Below, one piece after another: positions 1-8,768 of a DNA stretch of 64,000 nt. This stretch comes from Ardenticatenaceae bacterium (GTDB lineage: Bacteria > Chloroflexota > Anaerolineae > Promineifilales > Promineifilaceae), in NCBI GenBank assembly GCA_020634455.1, contig JACKBQ010000001.1:3100001-3164000 (forward strand), read 5' to 3'. Numbering within the stretch: the first letter of the stretch is position 1; each line of letters starts with the position of its first letter. Under the pieces are notes generated by a model. That model was not told the origin of the DNA. It saw only the letters and a list, made by a program, of their open reading frames with translations, and did no database searches. A program made the position numbers and the translations under genes.

Positions 1-1722
1 ACGGCCGTTTTTCATCAACAAGATCAGGTCAGCACTGCGAATTTGCGACAGGCGGTGGGTAATGAGCAGGGTCGTCCGCCCGGCCAAAATGCTGTGCATG
101 GCCCGCTGAATCTGGTCCTCGGTGTTGCTGTCGATGGCGCTGGTGGAATCATCCAGCACCAAAATGCGCGGGTCGCTGAGGAAGGCGCGGGCGATGGCCA
201 GCCGCTGCCGCTGCCCGCCAGAGAGCATCACGCCGCGCTCGCCAATCATCGTCTGGTAGCCGTTGGGGAAGCTCATAATGAACTCGTGCGCCTGCGCCTG
301 CTTCGCCGCCGCTTCAATTTCCGCCTGCGGCACATCGGCTCGCGCGCCAAAAGCAATGTTCTCGGCAATGGTGCGCGAAAAGAGGAAGATGTCCTGCTCG
401 ATGGTGCCGATTTGGCCGCGCAGGCTGTCCAGGCTCCAGTCCCGCACGTCAATCTGGTCAATGAGGATACGGCCGTTCACCACATCAAACGTCCGGTTCA
501 ACAACTTCGTCAGCGTACTCTTGCCCGCGCCCGTCTGCCCCACAATCGCCACCGTCTGCCCCGGCCGCGCCGTAAACGAAATGTTCTGCAAAACCAGCGA
601 CGCTTCACCACTTGCAAACTTGCCACTTGCAAACTTGCCACTCGCCTCGCCATACCCAAAACTCACATTCTCAAAAACCACCTCACCCTTCATCTGCTGC
701 GCCACGCCTGCCTCGTTTTGGTCCAGCTCCGTCTCCGTCAGAATCATCTCCAAGATGCGGCGAGCGCTGGCAAAACTTTGCTGGAAGCTGGCAATGTTGC
801 GCAGCAAAAAGCGGATCGGCATCCGAAGCGTGCCCAACAGCCCCATGAACGCAATCACCTGCCCGACCGAAATGACGTCCTGCATAAACAGGTAGAGCGC
901 GTGGCCAAAGCCCAGCCCAATCGTTAGACCGTAGAGCAGCAGCGGCAGGTAGCGGGCCGTCACCTCACCTTCGCGCACGAAGGCGTCGCGGTAGGCTCCG
1001 GCGTTGCGGCTGAACTGGTTGTTTTCGGCCGTTTCCTGAGCAAACCCTTTCACCACCTCAATACCGGAAATCGTTTCCGCCAGCCCGGCGTTCATTTCGG
1101 CAAAGGTGCCGCGCAGCTGGGTGGCGACGGGGGCCAGGTTGTCGTTGTAGCGGCGCAGGGCGAAGTAGGTGGCGATGAGGAATACCACCGGCACGATGAG
1201 CAGCCGGACATCGAGCGTAGTAATCGTCACCAGCGGCACCAGCAGCGTCAAAACCGATTCGGTTGTCGTGCCCAGCGCCGGGCTAACAAACAGACCGATT
1301 TGCTGCACGTCGTTGGTGGCGCGGGCCATTAAATCCCCCACGCGCTGCTGGCCGTGGAACGTCTGGCTTTTGCTGAGCAGGCTCAGGTACAGCTCGTCGC
1401 GGGCGTTGCGCTCGACGCGTTGGGCCAGCACGCGAATCGCCAGGCTGTTGACAATATCGAACAGCCCATAGCCCACGTAAGCCGCCACCACGTACAGCGC
1501 GGTCGCAGTCAGCCCAGCCCGCCCCTCATTTTGGAGCACGCTGTCAAACGCCCAGCCCACGGTAATCGCCTCCATGCTTTGTGCCGAAGCCATGCCGATG
1601 GTGGTGAGCAAAAAGGTGAGCATCAGCCCCTTATAGCGCAAAATGTGGGATTGCAGCCAGCGCAGCGTGGAGCGGTGGTCGTAGGTGTGGGCATCTGCCA
1701 CGGTGAATTCAGATCGACTCAT
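1..1722 (-). CDS. ABC exporter, fused permease and ATPase (3' end outside the window)
   Basis: This is a half-size ABC exporter of the MdlB/MsbA type, probably a multidrug or lipid-linked exporter acting as a dimer in the cytoplasmic membrane. The visible 574 residues hold a six-helix transmembrane domain (about 20-330) and a nucleotide-binding domain with Walker A GQTGAGKST, the signature LSGGQRQR, Walker B ILVLDD and the switch region LLITHR. The ATG at 1722 is preceded by AAAAGGAA. Only the C-terminal tail is missing, cut by the window edge. One oddity is a short repeated peptide (SGKFASGKFASGEAS) just before the Walker A strand, encoded by a tandem DNA repeat at about 608-645. The substrate cannot be told from sequence. 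Confidence 0.93.
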   Translation of the reverse strand, partial: MSRSEFTVADAHTYDHRSTLRWLQSHILRYKGLMLTFLLTTIGMASAQSMEAITVGWAFDSVLQNEGRAGLTATALYVVAAYVGYGLFDIVNSLAIRVLAQRVERNARDELYLSLLSKSQTFHGQQRVGDLMARATNDVQQIGLFVSPALGTTTESVLTLLVPLVTITTLDVRLLIVPVVFLIATYFALRRYNDNLAPVATQLRGTFAEMNAGLAETISGIEVVKGFAQETAENNQFSRNAGAYRDAFVREGEVTARYLPLLLYGLTIGLGFGHALYLFMQDVISVGQVIAFMGLLGTLRMPIRFLLRNIASFQQSFASARRILEMILTETELDQNEAGVAQQMKGEVVFENVSFGYGEASGKFASGKFASGEASLVLQNISFTARPGQTVAIVGQTGAGKSTLTKLLNRTFDVVNGRILIDQIDVRDWSLDSLRGQIGTIEQDIFLFSRTIAENIAFGARADVPQAEIEAAAKQAQAHEFIMSFPNGYQTMIGERGVMLSGGQRQRLAIARAFLSDPRILVLDDSTSAIDSNTEDQIQRAMHSILAGRTTLLITHRLSQIRSADLILLMKNGR

Positions 1723-1916
1723 CAGTTGGTTCCTTTTCCGAGTAGAGATCGTATCAGGTTGTGAGTCATTGTCGAGGGGAAGTGGTCTGTTCATCTGTCC
1801 AGTTTTTAGGGGAATAGGACGCGGATAAACGCGGATGAACGCAGATTTTGACTTTGCGTAAGGTTGTTGCGAGGCTCCACATTGGTGGTTCTTGAGGCAT
1901 TCTGTATGATTGCCCC
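1723..1916. other. Divergent intergenic region with a short repeat
   Basis: This 194-base gap separates two divergent genes. At about 1815-1850 it holds a run of GCGGATAAACGCGGATGAACGC, a repeat type also seen near 31450. No clear promoter pair was recognised. Confidence 0.4.
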
Positions 1917-2498
1917 ATGATCAAGGCACAAATTGAGGTGTTGCAAAACGGCCGTATCCACCACCACACGCTCCTCGACGGGAAACGGCCGTTCACCACG
2001 CAGCAAGTCCTGCAAAATTGGCAATCCAACGAAACGTTCCGGTCCTTTTTCATCCAGCTGCTGGCAGATGCCCCCTTTGACGCTTACTTTTGGGAAACCC
2101 CGCCGCTGACTGAGGAGAGCTTAGAACGGCCGTTTGAATTTGTCTTCGTTCATGCGCCCCAACTTGCCCATGTAGCCGCCGAGCGACGCGCCTTTGCCAA
2201 CTATTTTAATCGCGGACCCGTGGTCGATTTCTCCAATTTGGGCGGTGATGCCCATCTGGTGGTGCCTTGCCCGCAAACTGCGCAAGATGCGTTTGCCCAT
2301 CTGGCCACGTTTAGCCGGACTGCATCATTAAACCAGCAGCACCAGTTTTGGCAGCGGGTGGGGAACTGTGTGCTAGATCATGTGGGGGAACGGCCGTTGT
2401 GGCTGAGCACTTCTGGTCTGGGCGTCTATTGGCTGCACGTCCGGCTGGATGAACGGCCCAAATATTACACCTACCAACCATATCGAGCCTGGCCTTGA
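1917..2498 (+). CDS. DUF6940-like protein of unknown function
   Basis: This is a 193-residue soluble protein with no signal peptide or membrane segment. It is rich in aromatic residues and has the segments DAYFWETPPLTEESL, NLGGDAHLVVPCP and FWQRVGN. These recall the family named DUF6940, but I make that link from memory and cannot search it. The ATG start at 1917 follows the divergent gap after the ABC exporter, and the protein runs convergently into the permease gene with a 45-base gap. The ACGGCCGT octamer occurs four times in this short gene, at about 1948, 1985, 2129 and 2389. No function can be proposed. Confidence 0.75.
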   Translation: MIKAQIEVLQNGRIHHHTLLDGKRPFTTQQVLQNWQSNETFRSFFIQLLADAPFDAYFWETPPLTEESLERPFEFVFVHAPQLAHVAAERRAFANYFNRGPVVDFSNLGGDAHLVVPCPQTAQDAFAHLATFSRTASLNQQHQFWQRVGNCVLDHVGERPLWLSTSGLGVYWLHVRLDERPKYYTYQPYRAWP

Positions 2499-2543
2499 AA
2501 GCAAACTTCCTGGTCACCAAACCGCGTTGTTAGATTGCCTGCA

Positions 2544-4766
2544 TCAGGCCAGGGCGCTCTCGTCGCCAGAGTCGCGCACAAAAACGCACGACCCGTCTAC
2601 CACATCCACCAGGCGGCTGAAAAAGGTCAAATCTGGCTCCTTGGGCAGGCCAATAATGCTGAGGTCTGCCTGCGGGGCCAGGGTTAGCCCCGGTTCAAAG
2701 GTGCTTTGCAAGATCACTTTTTGCGTGTTGCCGGGCAGCCTGGCCAGCGTAATGAGCTCATCCAGGAGCGTGTCTGCATTGAGGATCGCCTCCTCACTGT
2801 CCACAGCCATACACAAATTTATTTGCCCCTCCCAATTTTTTTGCAGCTGTAGCGCCAGCAATATGGAGAGATCGTTGCTGCCCGCCCGCGCTGTAAAGCG
2901 CCAATCTGGCGGCGGCGAAATCCAGACGTTAATGATTTGCTCGCGCCCTAAATCATTGATTGAGTGACGTGCCAGCAGAATAATACCCATGCGGTAAGCG
3001 GCCGTTTTGTCAATTAGTTGTCGCAAATCCCGCAATTTACTGTCGCGCCGTAGGTGCAAAAACAGCAGGTTGGGCCGGAAGAAAGCGCCGCGCAGCACCT
3101 GCGTCGCCGTGCGGACCCCGTTGATAAAATCCGCATCCTCCAGCAATGTTTTTTGAGCGCTAATCCCTTCATTCAAAAACGCTTCGATGTATAACGTCAA
3201 ATTGGCCAGCTTTTCCTCTTCGCCTGGCGCATAAATTCCCAGCGAATTGACTGTTCCTTGCGGCCAGGTCATGGCTCGCAGAAAACGATAGCTGCCATTC
3301 AGTTCCCCCACGCTGGACACAGGCACCAGCACCGAAGGTTTCCAGGCGCGTTCCGGAGCAGAGGGCATCTTAATCGCTTTGTTGGCCGCCCACTCAGCAA
3401 TGGAGACGAACAAACCGCTGCGCACATCGTCGCTGCCTTCAATGGCCAGCGTGCGCCGGGCCAAAAACAGATAGAGCGCCACCACCAGCACAATCGCAAT
3501 CAGGCTGAAGATGGGGTTGATGAGGAACATGACAAACAAACAGCCCATCATGCCAATAAACGGCACGCTGCGCGGCACGCGGAACGTGGGCCGAAAGCTC
3601 ACCATGTTAAGCATCTGCTCAATAAAGACGACCACGTTCAACATGCCGTAGGTGATAATGAAAAACATGGAGATGACCCCGGCGATAGCGTTTAAACCAC
3701 CGCCGCTCAAGGCCAAAATCAACGCTACCAGGCCAATTGCGCCATTGGCAATCATGGCAGGGCGGGGTTCGCCGTTGGCGGTTTCGCGGGCCAGTATTTT
3801 GCTAAAAGGCAGCAGCTGATTTTGTGCCAGCGCCTGCATAACGCGGGGAGCGGCCACCAGCGAGCCGAGCGCAGAGGAGAAAGTAGCGCCCAGGATGCCA
3901 GCCAAAATTGCCCAGCCCCAAAATGCCTTGTCCACCATAATGGTTTCGGTTGCGAGCAGTTCAGCCGAGGTGGCAGCGCGGGACAGCCAGTAAGCCAGCG
4001 CCAGATAAACCACCATCGTCAGCCCGATGGCGCTCATGGTGCCTTCTGGCAAGCTTTTTCGGGGAGCTTTTAGTGAGCCGCTCATGCTGATACCGGCCAT
4101 AATGCCGGTTACGGCCGGGAAGAAGATGGCAAAAGTTGTCCAAAAATCCCACTTGCTGAACTCGCCCCATAAGATGGGGGTTTGGGTTAAGCCTATGCGT
4201 CCGGCAAAAGCAAAGCTACCCAGAAATATGGAAAAGAGCGAGAAGCCAACGATTGTGAGGATAAAAAATTGAATGCGGAAAGCAAAGCTGGTGCTGATGT
4301 AGGCAATGACAAAAACCAAAATAAAGGCGGCGATGCACACCAGCTTGTAATTGTGGGCGGGGAAGATGCGCAGCCAGCCTTCGCCAAAAGCTAAAACGTA
4401 CAGAGCGACAGAAATCCCTTGGGCCAGGAACAGCGGTACACCAATCGCGCCGCCGACCTCAACGCCCAACGCTTTGGAAATAATGGCGAAGGCACCCCCT
4501 GCGCCAACGCGGGTATTGGTAGAGATGGAGGAAACGGAGAGGCCGGTGCTCACGGTGATGACGTGGGCCATCAAAATGATGAGGAGCGCGCCAATGAGCC
4601 CGGCATTGCCCACGACCTGCCCCAGGCGCAGGTACATGATGGCCCCCAGGATGGTGAGGACAGCGGGGGTGAACACCCCGGCGAAGGTGCCAAATTTTTG
4701 GTCACTTTCTTGTGTGGTTGCACGGTTTTGCAGCCAGGTGATGCCGATCTGAACCTTCTCTAACAT
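2544..4766 (-). CDS. SLC12-type cation-chloride cotransporter or amino acid permease
   Basis: This 740-residue membrane transporter belongs to the APC superfamily, in the SLC12 (Na-K-Cl cotransporter-like) branch. The N-terminus has the family's characteristic stretch FGTFAGVFTPAVLTILGAIM followed by YLRLG. About 12 transmembrane helices fill residues 25-460. A 270-residue cytoplasmic C-terminal domain follows, containing VLVPVSSVGELNGSYRF and LRRDSKLRDLRQLI, as in bacterial and eukaryotic relatives. I chose the ATG at 4766 because AAAGGAAG lies just upstream; an extension to 4796 has no such site. The transported solute, ion plus chloride or amino acid, cannot be decided. The gene stands alone and converges on the DUF6940-like gene. 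Confidence 0.9.
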   Translation of the reverse strand: MLEKVQIGITWLQNRATTQESDQKFGTFAGVFTPAVLTILGAIMYLRLGQVVGNAGLIGALLIILMAHVITVSTGLSVSSISTNTRVGAGGAFAIISKALGVEVGGAIGVPLFLAQGISVALYVLAFGEGWLRIFPAHNYKLVCIAAFILVFVIAYISTSFAFRIQFFILTIVGFSLFSIFLGSFAFAGRIGLTQTPILWGEFSKWDFWTTFAIFFPAVTGIMAGISMSGSLKAPRKSLPEGTMSAIGLTMVVYLALAYWLSRAATSAELLATETIMVDKAFWGWAILAGILGATFSSALGSLVAAPRVMQALAQNQLLPFSKILARETANGEPRPAMIANGAIGLVALILALSGGGLNAIAGVISMFFIITYGMLNVVVFIEQMLNMVSFRPTFRVPRSVPFIGMMGCLFVMFLINPIFSLIAIVLVVALYLFLARRTLAIEGSDDVRSGLFVSIAEWAANKAIKMPSAPERAWKPSVLVPVSSVGELNGSYRFLRAMTWPQGTVNSLGIYAPGEEEKLANLTLYIEAFLNEGISAQKTLLEDADFINGVRTATQVLRGAFFRPNLLFLHLRRDSKLRDLRQLIDKTAAYRMGIILLARHSINDLGREQIINVWISPPPDWRFTARAGSNDLSILLALQLQKNWEGQINLCMAVDSEEAILNADTLLDELITLARLPGNTQKVILQSTFEPGLTLAPQADLSIIGLPKEPDLTFFSRLVDVVDGSCVFVRDSGDESALA

Positions 4767-4903
4767 GATGACGCTTCCTTTGAAAATTTTACGCAAGGGA
4801 AATTTCCTGATGCCAGCATCTTGTCATTTTAACCATTTTTGCGCGTTTAAGAAAACGAAAGTGGTTTGTATCAGAAAGTGTGAAGAATTAGGGGGATTTT
4901 TGT

Positions 4904-5248
4904 TTAGCTGCGGCCGACGACGAGCTGTACGCCGTCGAGGACGCTTTCCAGAATGAAGGGGGGAACTGTGCCGACGTACTCTTTCAGGAAGCGGCGGTCT
5001 ATGGTGATGACCTGGGCGACGTTGGCCACACACGCTTTGGGTAGGCCAGAATCGGCTTGGGAGATGAGAACGTTGCCGGGGGCGGGGGCTAGCTTCCAAT
5101 CTGGGCTGAGGGTGACGCAAACGGCCGTTTCCAGCAAACTCCGGTTAAATGCATCACTTTGAATGACGAGGATGGGTTGGGGCTGGGGCATTTCTGGCGG
5201 TTGGCTCCACCAAATCTGCCCTTGTTTTAGATTGATGTTGGCTACCAT
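4904..5248 (-). CDS. MazF/PemK-type toxin endoribonuclease
   Basis: This 114-residue protein matches the MazF/PemK family in length and layout. An N-terminal GQIWW strand is followed by PQPILVIQSDAFNRS, then APGNVLIS, NVAQVITIDR and a C-terminal alpha-beta tail. Family members cleave mRNA at short sequence motifs and are neutralised by a partner encoded just upstream. Here the start codon overlaps the last seven bases of the upstream small gene, the usual translationally coupled arrangement. The ribonuclease activity and target sequence are inferred, not visible. Confidence 0.85.
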   Translation of the reverse strand: MVANINLKQGQIWWSQPPEMPQPQPILVIQSDAFNRSLLETAVCVTLSPDWKLAPAPGNVLISQADSGLPKACVANVAQVITIDRRFLKEYVGTVPPFILESVLDGVQLVVGRS

Positions 5249-5478
5249 GATTCTTTGTTGTAAAGGGTAAGTTGCTGGGCCACCCGCCAGGGGGCTGGCA
5301 AGCGTGAGGCACGGAATTGGTAAATTTCATCCAACTGTCGGGCTACCGTTTCGGTGTCGGTGCGTGCCAGCTGCCGACTGATGGCTTGCCGGGTTTGGCG
5401 TGACTGCTGCCCATTTCGTTGAGCGGCCAGCTCTGCTTGTTGTAAAAGGGTGTCGAGTAAAGCGGCGTTGTTGTTCAT
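5242..5478 (-). CDS. Candidate antitoxin partner of the MazF-type toxin
   Basis: This is a 78-residue protein that I place as the antitoxin because of position, size and overlap: it lies immediately upstream of the toxin and overlaps it by seven bases. The ATG at 5478 follows AAAGAAG, whereas the frame extends upstream without a better site. The sequence begins MNNNAALLDTLLQQAELAAQ and is mostly helical and charged. It does not show an AbrB-type MazE fold or a clear ribbon-helix-helix motif, so its DNA-binding class is unknown. The C-terminal part (residues 45-78) is the likely toxin-binding segment by analogy. Family membership is unrecognised. Confidence 0.6.
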   Translation of the reverse strand: MNNNAALLDTLLQQAELAAQRNGQQSRQTRQAISRQLARTDTETVARQLDEIYQFRASRLPAPWRVAQQLTLYNKESW

Positions 5479-5589
5479 GACTTCTTTGGCGGCAATGATT
5501 TTGGTACGGCCGTATCTCCAACTTCTGGAACGGCCGTTCGCCCACAGTGTAAACAGCTTTGCCCCATCCCGACATAGTACCAAAGGGCT

Positions 5590-5690
5590 AGGAGTCGGTA
5601 TTCCGTGGTCGGTAATCCGTCATCGGTGGTCGGGAATCGGATTACGGATTACCGTTCACCGATTACCGATTACCTTCCCACCACGCCGTG
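5590..5690. repeat. GATTACCGATTAC-type intergenic repeat, copy 1
   Basis: This is a degenerate run built from GGTAATCGG and its complement GATTACCG, so it can fold on itself. It overlaps the 3' end of the epimerase-like gene. Similar runs lie at about 13755-13800 and 34045-34120. Confidence 0.7.
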
Positions 5691-6613
5691 CTCCACGCCA
5701 CCGCCTTGTGAATGCCATCCCGCAGGGAAGTGGTGGGTGTGTAATCCAGCAGGGCGCGGGCTTTGCCAATGTTGGCCACGTAATGGGTCACTTCGCCCAC
5801 GCGGGCCGGTTCAATGGTCATGTCTGGCTCAATCCCCAGCGCTTCGCCGATGAATTTGGCCATGTTCACCAGGCTATTGCCCTGGCCAAACGCCAGGTTG
5901 ATGGTGTGGTTTTCAATCTCACCACTCACCAATCGCTCCAGACCGCGCGCCACGCCGCCGACGCAGTCATCAATGTAGGTAAAGTCCAGCACCTTTTTCT
6001 CGCCATAAACGGTGATCGGGTCCCGGTTGCCAATTTTGCGGATGAACAGGGGGATGACGCGCTCCATGCGTTCGAGGTCGTTGTCGTAACGGCCGTAAAC
6101 ATTGCTAAACCGGAACACCAGATAGCGCAGCCCGTAACATTGCGCATAGCTGTAGATCAGCGCCTCGCCGGAAATTTTGCTGGCGGAGTACGGGCTTTCG
6201 GTGAAGGCAAAATCGGCGTAGCTTTCCTCGGTGATGTAGCGGTGGATGTCGCCGTACACCTCGCGCGAGCTGCTGAAGATGAGCGGCAAATTGTTCTGGC
6301 GGCAAAATTCCAGCACGTTGAACGTCATCGTGATGTTTTCCAGGGCGCGGTCTGGCTGCTCAACCAGTTCATGCACCTTGGCATGGGCGGCAAAATGAAC
6401 TACCGCGTCCAGGTCTGGCGGGTACTCCACATGGCCGATGCCCTTGTTGAAGCTGCGCTGCGGCGTGCTTAAATCTTGCAGCAGCGTTTCAATTTCGGTG
6501 GTCCAGGAATTCGGCCGTTTATCGATGCCAAACACGTAATGCCCATGAGATTGCAAATGAAGTCCTAAATTGGTGCCAATCTGGCCGCTGGAACCGGTGA
6601 TGAGTATGCGCAT
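5663..6613 (-). CDS. NAD-dependent epimerase/dehydratase (extended SDR)
   Basis: This 316-residue enzyme is an extended short-chain dehydrogenase of the nucleotide-sugar epimerase/dehydratase type. It has the Rossmann motif GSSGQIG (residues 7-13), the active-site serines at IFSSSREVYGD (about 114-116) and the catalytic pair YSASK (Tyr142, Lys146). Such enzymes usually act on UDP- or GDP-sugars for surface polysaccharides. I chose the ATG at 6613 because it gives the normal N-terminus MRILITG and has AGAGG upstream; the open frame extends to 6802 but lacks homology there. The last codons run into the GATTACC repeat. The exact substrate is unknown. Confidence 0.9.
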   Translation of the reverse strand: MRILITGSSGQIGTNLGLHLQSHGHYVFGIDKRPNSWTTEIETLLQDLSTPQRSFNKGIGHVEYPPDLDAVVHFAAHAKVHELVEQPDRALENITMTFNVLEFCRQNNLPLIFSSSREVYGDIHRYITEESYADFAFTESPYSASKISGEALIYSYAQCYGLRYLVFRFSNVYGRYDNDLERMERVIPLFIRKIGNRDPITVYGEKKVLDFTYIDDCVGGVARGLERLVSGEIENHTINLAFGQGNSLVNMAKFIGEALGIEPDMTIEPARVGEVTHYVANIGKARALLDYTPTTSLRDGIHKAVAWSTAWWEGNR

Positions 6614-6641
6614 GAGAGCCTCTTTTAGAAATGAGTTGTAG

Positions 6642-6704
6642 GGGCGAGGCAGGTGAGAAAAACCTTCGCCAAGCCAGGAATCTTTGCTCCCACCTGCCTC
6701 GCCC
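6642..6704. repeat. 14-bp inverted repeat in a divergent promoter region
   Basis: GGGCGAGGCAGGTG at 6642-6655 is perfectly complementary to 6691-6704, with a 35-base loop. It lies between the divergent starts of the epimerase-like and membrane-protein genes, so it is not a terminator of either; it could be a mobile hairpin repeat or a regulatory site. Confidence 0.75.
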
Positions 6705-6792
6705 AAATTTTGCAAAAGTAAAAAGTTCTGAAAAGTTGGTTGTGAGTATACAATAGATTCGGAAGGATCATAAGAACGGCCGTAGGTGAAAA

Positions 6793-8172
6793 ATGACAAC
6801 ACAAAATTCTCTGACTGAATTCTTGAAGCGCAGCAAAGGGTGGCTCATGGGCGTGCTGGGGGCCGCTTTGTTTGTGGCGCTGGCTGCCTGGGGTGGCGTG
6901 CCGCATGGGGTAAGCACGGCCGTTTTTCTTGGCGGTGTGCTCGTTTTGCTGCTGGTGATTGGCGGGCTTGGCGTGGCGGGCTGGCATTTGCTGAAACGGC
7001 CGTTGCCCCCAGGCCACAAACTCCCCGCTATCCAATCGCTACCTGCGGCCATTCGTCAACTGCTGGCCTTTTTACTGGTCACCAGCGGTTTTGCCTGGAT
7101 TGTAGGCGGCTTTTGGGATGAGGTGTGGCACCGCACCTACGGCGTGCCCTTTGGCGAAGATTTTTTCTGGCGGCCCCACATGCTCATCTATTACAGCATC
7201 GGCAGCGCCACCTTGCTGGCGGCTGGTAGCTTTTACTACCTGCTAAAGCACGGGCGCGGCACCTGGCAGCAGCGCTTTCGGGCCAATCCCCTGCTGGGTT
7301 TGCTGGTGTTGCTGGGCAGCTTTATGGCTTTTGCCATTCCCGCCGACCCGGTTTGGCATTTTATTTACGGTGAAGATTTAACCGCCTGGAGCATTCCCCA
7401 CATCGTGCTGATTTTTAGCTTTGTGGGGGTGCTGTTGCTGGCAATTGCTACCCACACCTCCGGCACGGCTTTGGGCCGCTGGGGCTGGCTGTGGCGCATG
7501 CCCCGCGCCGACTGGTTGGTGATTTTTGCGGTCAGCCTGATTCTGAACACGCTGCTGCAAGGGATGACAACCGATTGGGAAGGCGCGTCGCTTTCAGTGC
7601 TGCAATCGCGCCCGGAATGGCTGCTGCCAGCCACGCTTGTGGCCATTGCCCTGTTTTGTGGCACGCTGACGGCTCATTCGCTGCGGCGGGTGTGGGCGGC
7701 GACCACGGTTGGATTAGTGGCGCTGCTGGTGCGGCAAATTCTGCGACTGAGCTTTGCCTATGAGGCGATTACGATCAATGCCTGGCTGTGTACGCTGGCT
7801 CCGCTGCTGGCTGTGGATGTGTGGCTGGCGGTTGGTTTGTGGCGGGAACGGCCGTCTGGCTGGTTCACGATCGGTTTGGCAGGGTTGGTGGGTCTGGCCG
7901 CCGTCACATTTCCGCTGATTAACCAGTTTTATGCTTACCCCACCATTGCCGCCGATAATTTGCCCATCATGCTGCTGACCTGCATGATTGCGGCGCTGGG
8001 CGCAGCCTGGGTGGGGCAGACGGTCGGCGATTATTTTGCCGCAGAAAACAAGCAGGTGGGCGGGGAAACGGCCGTTTCCCCCAGCTATATTCGGTATCTG
8101 TCTCCCATCATTGCCGCCCTGGCGCTGATTTTTGTGGCGTTTTTCATCGCCACCGCCGCGCCGCCGGTTTAA
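6793..8172 (+). CDS. Polytopic membrane protein with duplicated His/Asp motif, function unknown
   Basis: This 459-residue protein has about 11 predicted transmembrane segments and no domain I can name. Two segments look like copies of each other: WDEVWHRTYG.PFGED followed by RPHMLIYY (about residues 109-133) and DPVWHFIYGEDLTAW followed by IPHIVLI (about 187-211). Both share D-x-VWH, YG, ED and PH, next to membrane helices, so paired histidines and acidic residues could bind a metal. This reading is mine and not an established family property. The start at 6793 follows AGGTGA. A 55-residue membrane protein follows after two bases and is probably its partner. Confidence 0.75.
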   Translation: MTTQNSLTEFLKRSKGWLMGVLGAALFVALAAWGGVPHGVSTAVFLGGVLVLLLVIGGLGVAGWHLLKRPLPPGHKLPAIQSLPAAIRQLLAFLLVTSGFAWIVGGFWDEVWHRTYGVPFGEDFFWRPHMLIYYSIGSATLLAAGSFYYLLKHGRGTWQQRFRANPLLGLLVLLGSFMAFAIPADPVWHFIYGEDLTAWSIPHIVLIFSFVGVLLLAIATHTSGTALGRWGWLWRMPRADWLVIFAVSLILNTLLQGMTTDWEGASLSVLQSRPEWLLPATLVAIALFCGTLTAHSLRRVWAATTVGLVALLVRQILRLSFAYEAITINAWLCTLAPLLAVDVWLAVGLWRERPSGWFTIGLAGLVGLAAVTFPLINQFYAYPTIAADNLPIMLLTCMIAALGAAWVGQTVGDYFAAENKQVGGETAVSPSYIRYLSPIIAALALIFVAFFIATAAPPV

Positions 8173-8174
8173 CC

Positions 8175-8342
8175 ATGATCTGGCTCAGCGTGATGGCCGA
8201 TCATCCCGTGAGCAGCGGCCCGGCAGGCACAATTATTGCCGGACTGTTGGCGCTGCTGCTGGTCAGCGGATTCTTCTTCGCCTGGCGGCGCGGTCGCCGG
8301 TTTGCTCCCGAACTTGAAGAAGAAGAGGAAGAAAACGTGTAG
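8175..8342 (+). CDS. Small single-pass membrane protein, 55 residues
   Basis: This short frame starts two bases after the stop of the polytopic membrane gene. It encodes a short N-terminal segment, one strongly hydrophobic helix (about residues 18-36), a basic stretch WRRGRR and an acidic tail ELEEEEEENV. The basic cluster after the helix puts the tail in the cytoplasm by the positive-inside rule. The spacing suggests translational coupling with, and a role as a small subunit of, the upstream protein. There is no clear ribosome binding site and no family is recognised. The IS630 element begins about 40 bases downstream. Confidence 0.6.
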   Translation: MIWLSVMADHPVSSGPAGTIIAGLLALLLVSGFFFAWRRGRRFAPELEEEEEENV

Positions 8343-8438
8343 CCGGACATTCTTTTGGCGTCCTGTCCGCCGAGGGCTAATTGAACTTTACAAAATAAAT
8401 AGGTAATAGAGATAATATCATCATGGGAGGTGTTATTT

Positions 8439-8768
8439 ATGCCCAAGAGACGATATTTGGAACTAACGGCTGTTCAAAAAAGCGAGCTAGTATTTGTGCG
8501 CGACCACCATGAGAAAAGCCACATGCGAGAAAAGGCCGCCATTTTGCTCAAAATCGCCAGCGGCATGAGTCCCAATGCCGCCGCTAAAGACGGAGGGCAC
8601 AAGCCGCACCATCCGGATACTATCTACAAATGGCTAGATTGGTATGAACAGGATGGTCTTGACCGACTTGAAGTACAGAAAGGACGTGGCCGCAAAGCGG
8701 CTTTTTCCCCCTCGGTACGCGAAGCCGTCAGAAGCAAAGCAGGCACTGCTCCAGGTGATTCGACGTGA
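8439..8768 (+). CDS. IS630 transposase, N-terminal helix-turn-helix part (frame A)
   Basis: This 109-residue frame encodes the DNA-binding part of the transposase. A helix-turn-helix region covers LTAVQKSELVFVRDHHEKSH to KAAILLKIASGMSPNAAAK and PDTIYKWLDWYEQDGLDRL, and FSPSVREAV follows. The ATG at 8439 sits eight bases after GGAGG. The catalytic part continues in the +1 frame (8644-9597), and the two proteins match a normal IS630 transposase only if joined by a frameshift between about 8700 and 8760. The shift could be programmed or a disabling mutation. Confidence 0.85.
   Translation: MPKRRYLELTAVQKSELVFVRDHHEKSHMREKAAILLKIASGMSPNAAAKDGGHKPHHPDTIYKWLDWYEQDGLDRLEVQKGRGRKAAFSPSVREAVRSKAGTAPGDST

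Noticed and set aside
43..927. Long plus-strand frame of 294 codons
   Set aside because: It lies antisense to the ABC exporter, has no domain pattern and is a shadow of the conserved minus-strand gene.
1766..2053. Minus-strand frame of 95 codons over the DUF6940-like gene start
   Set aside because: It overlaps the better-supported plus-strand gene and part of an intergenic repeat, and shows no family features.
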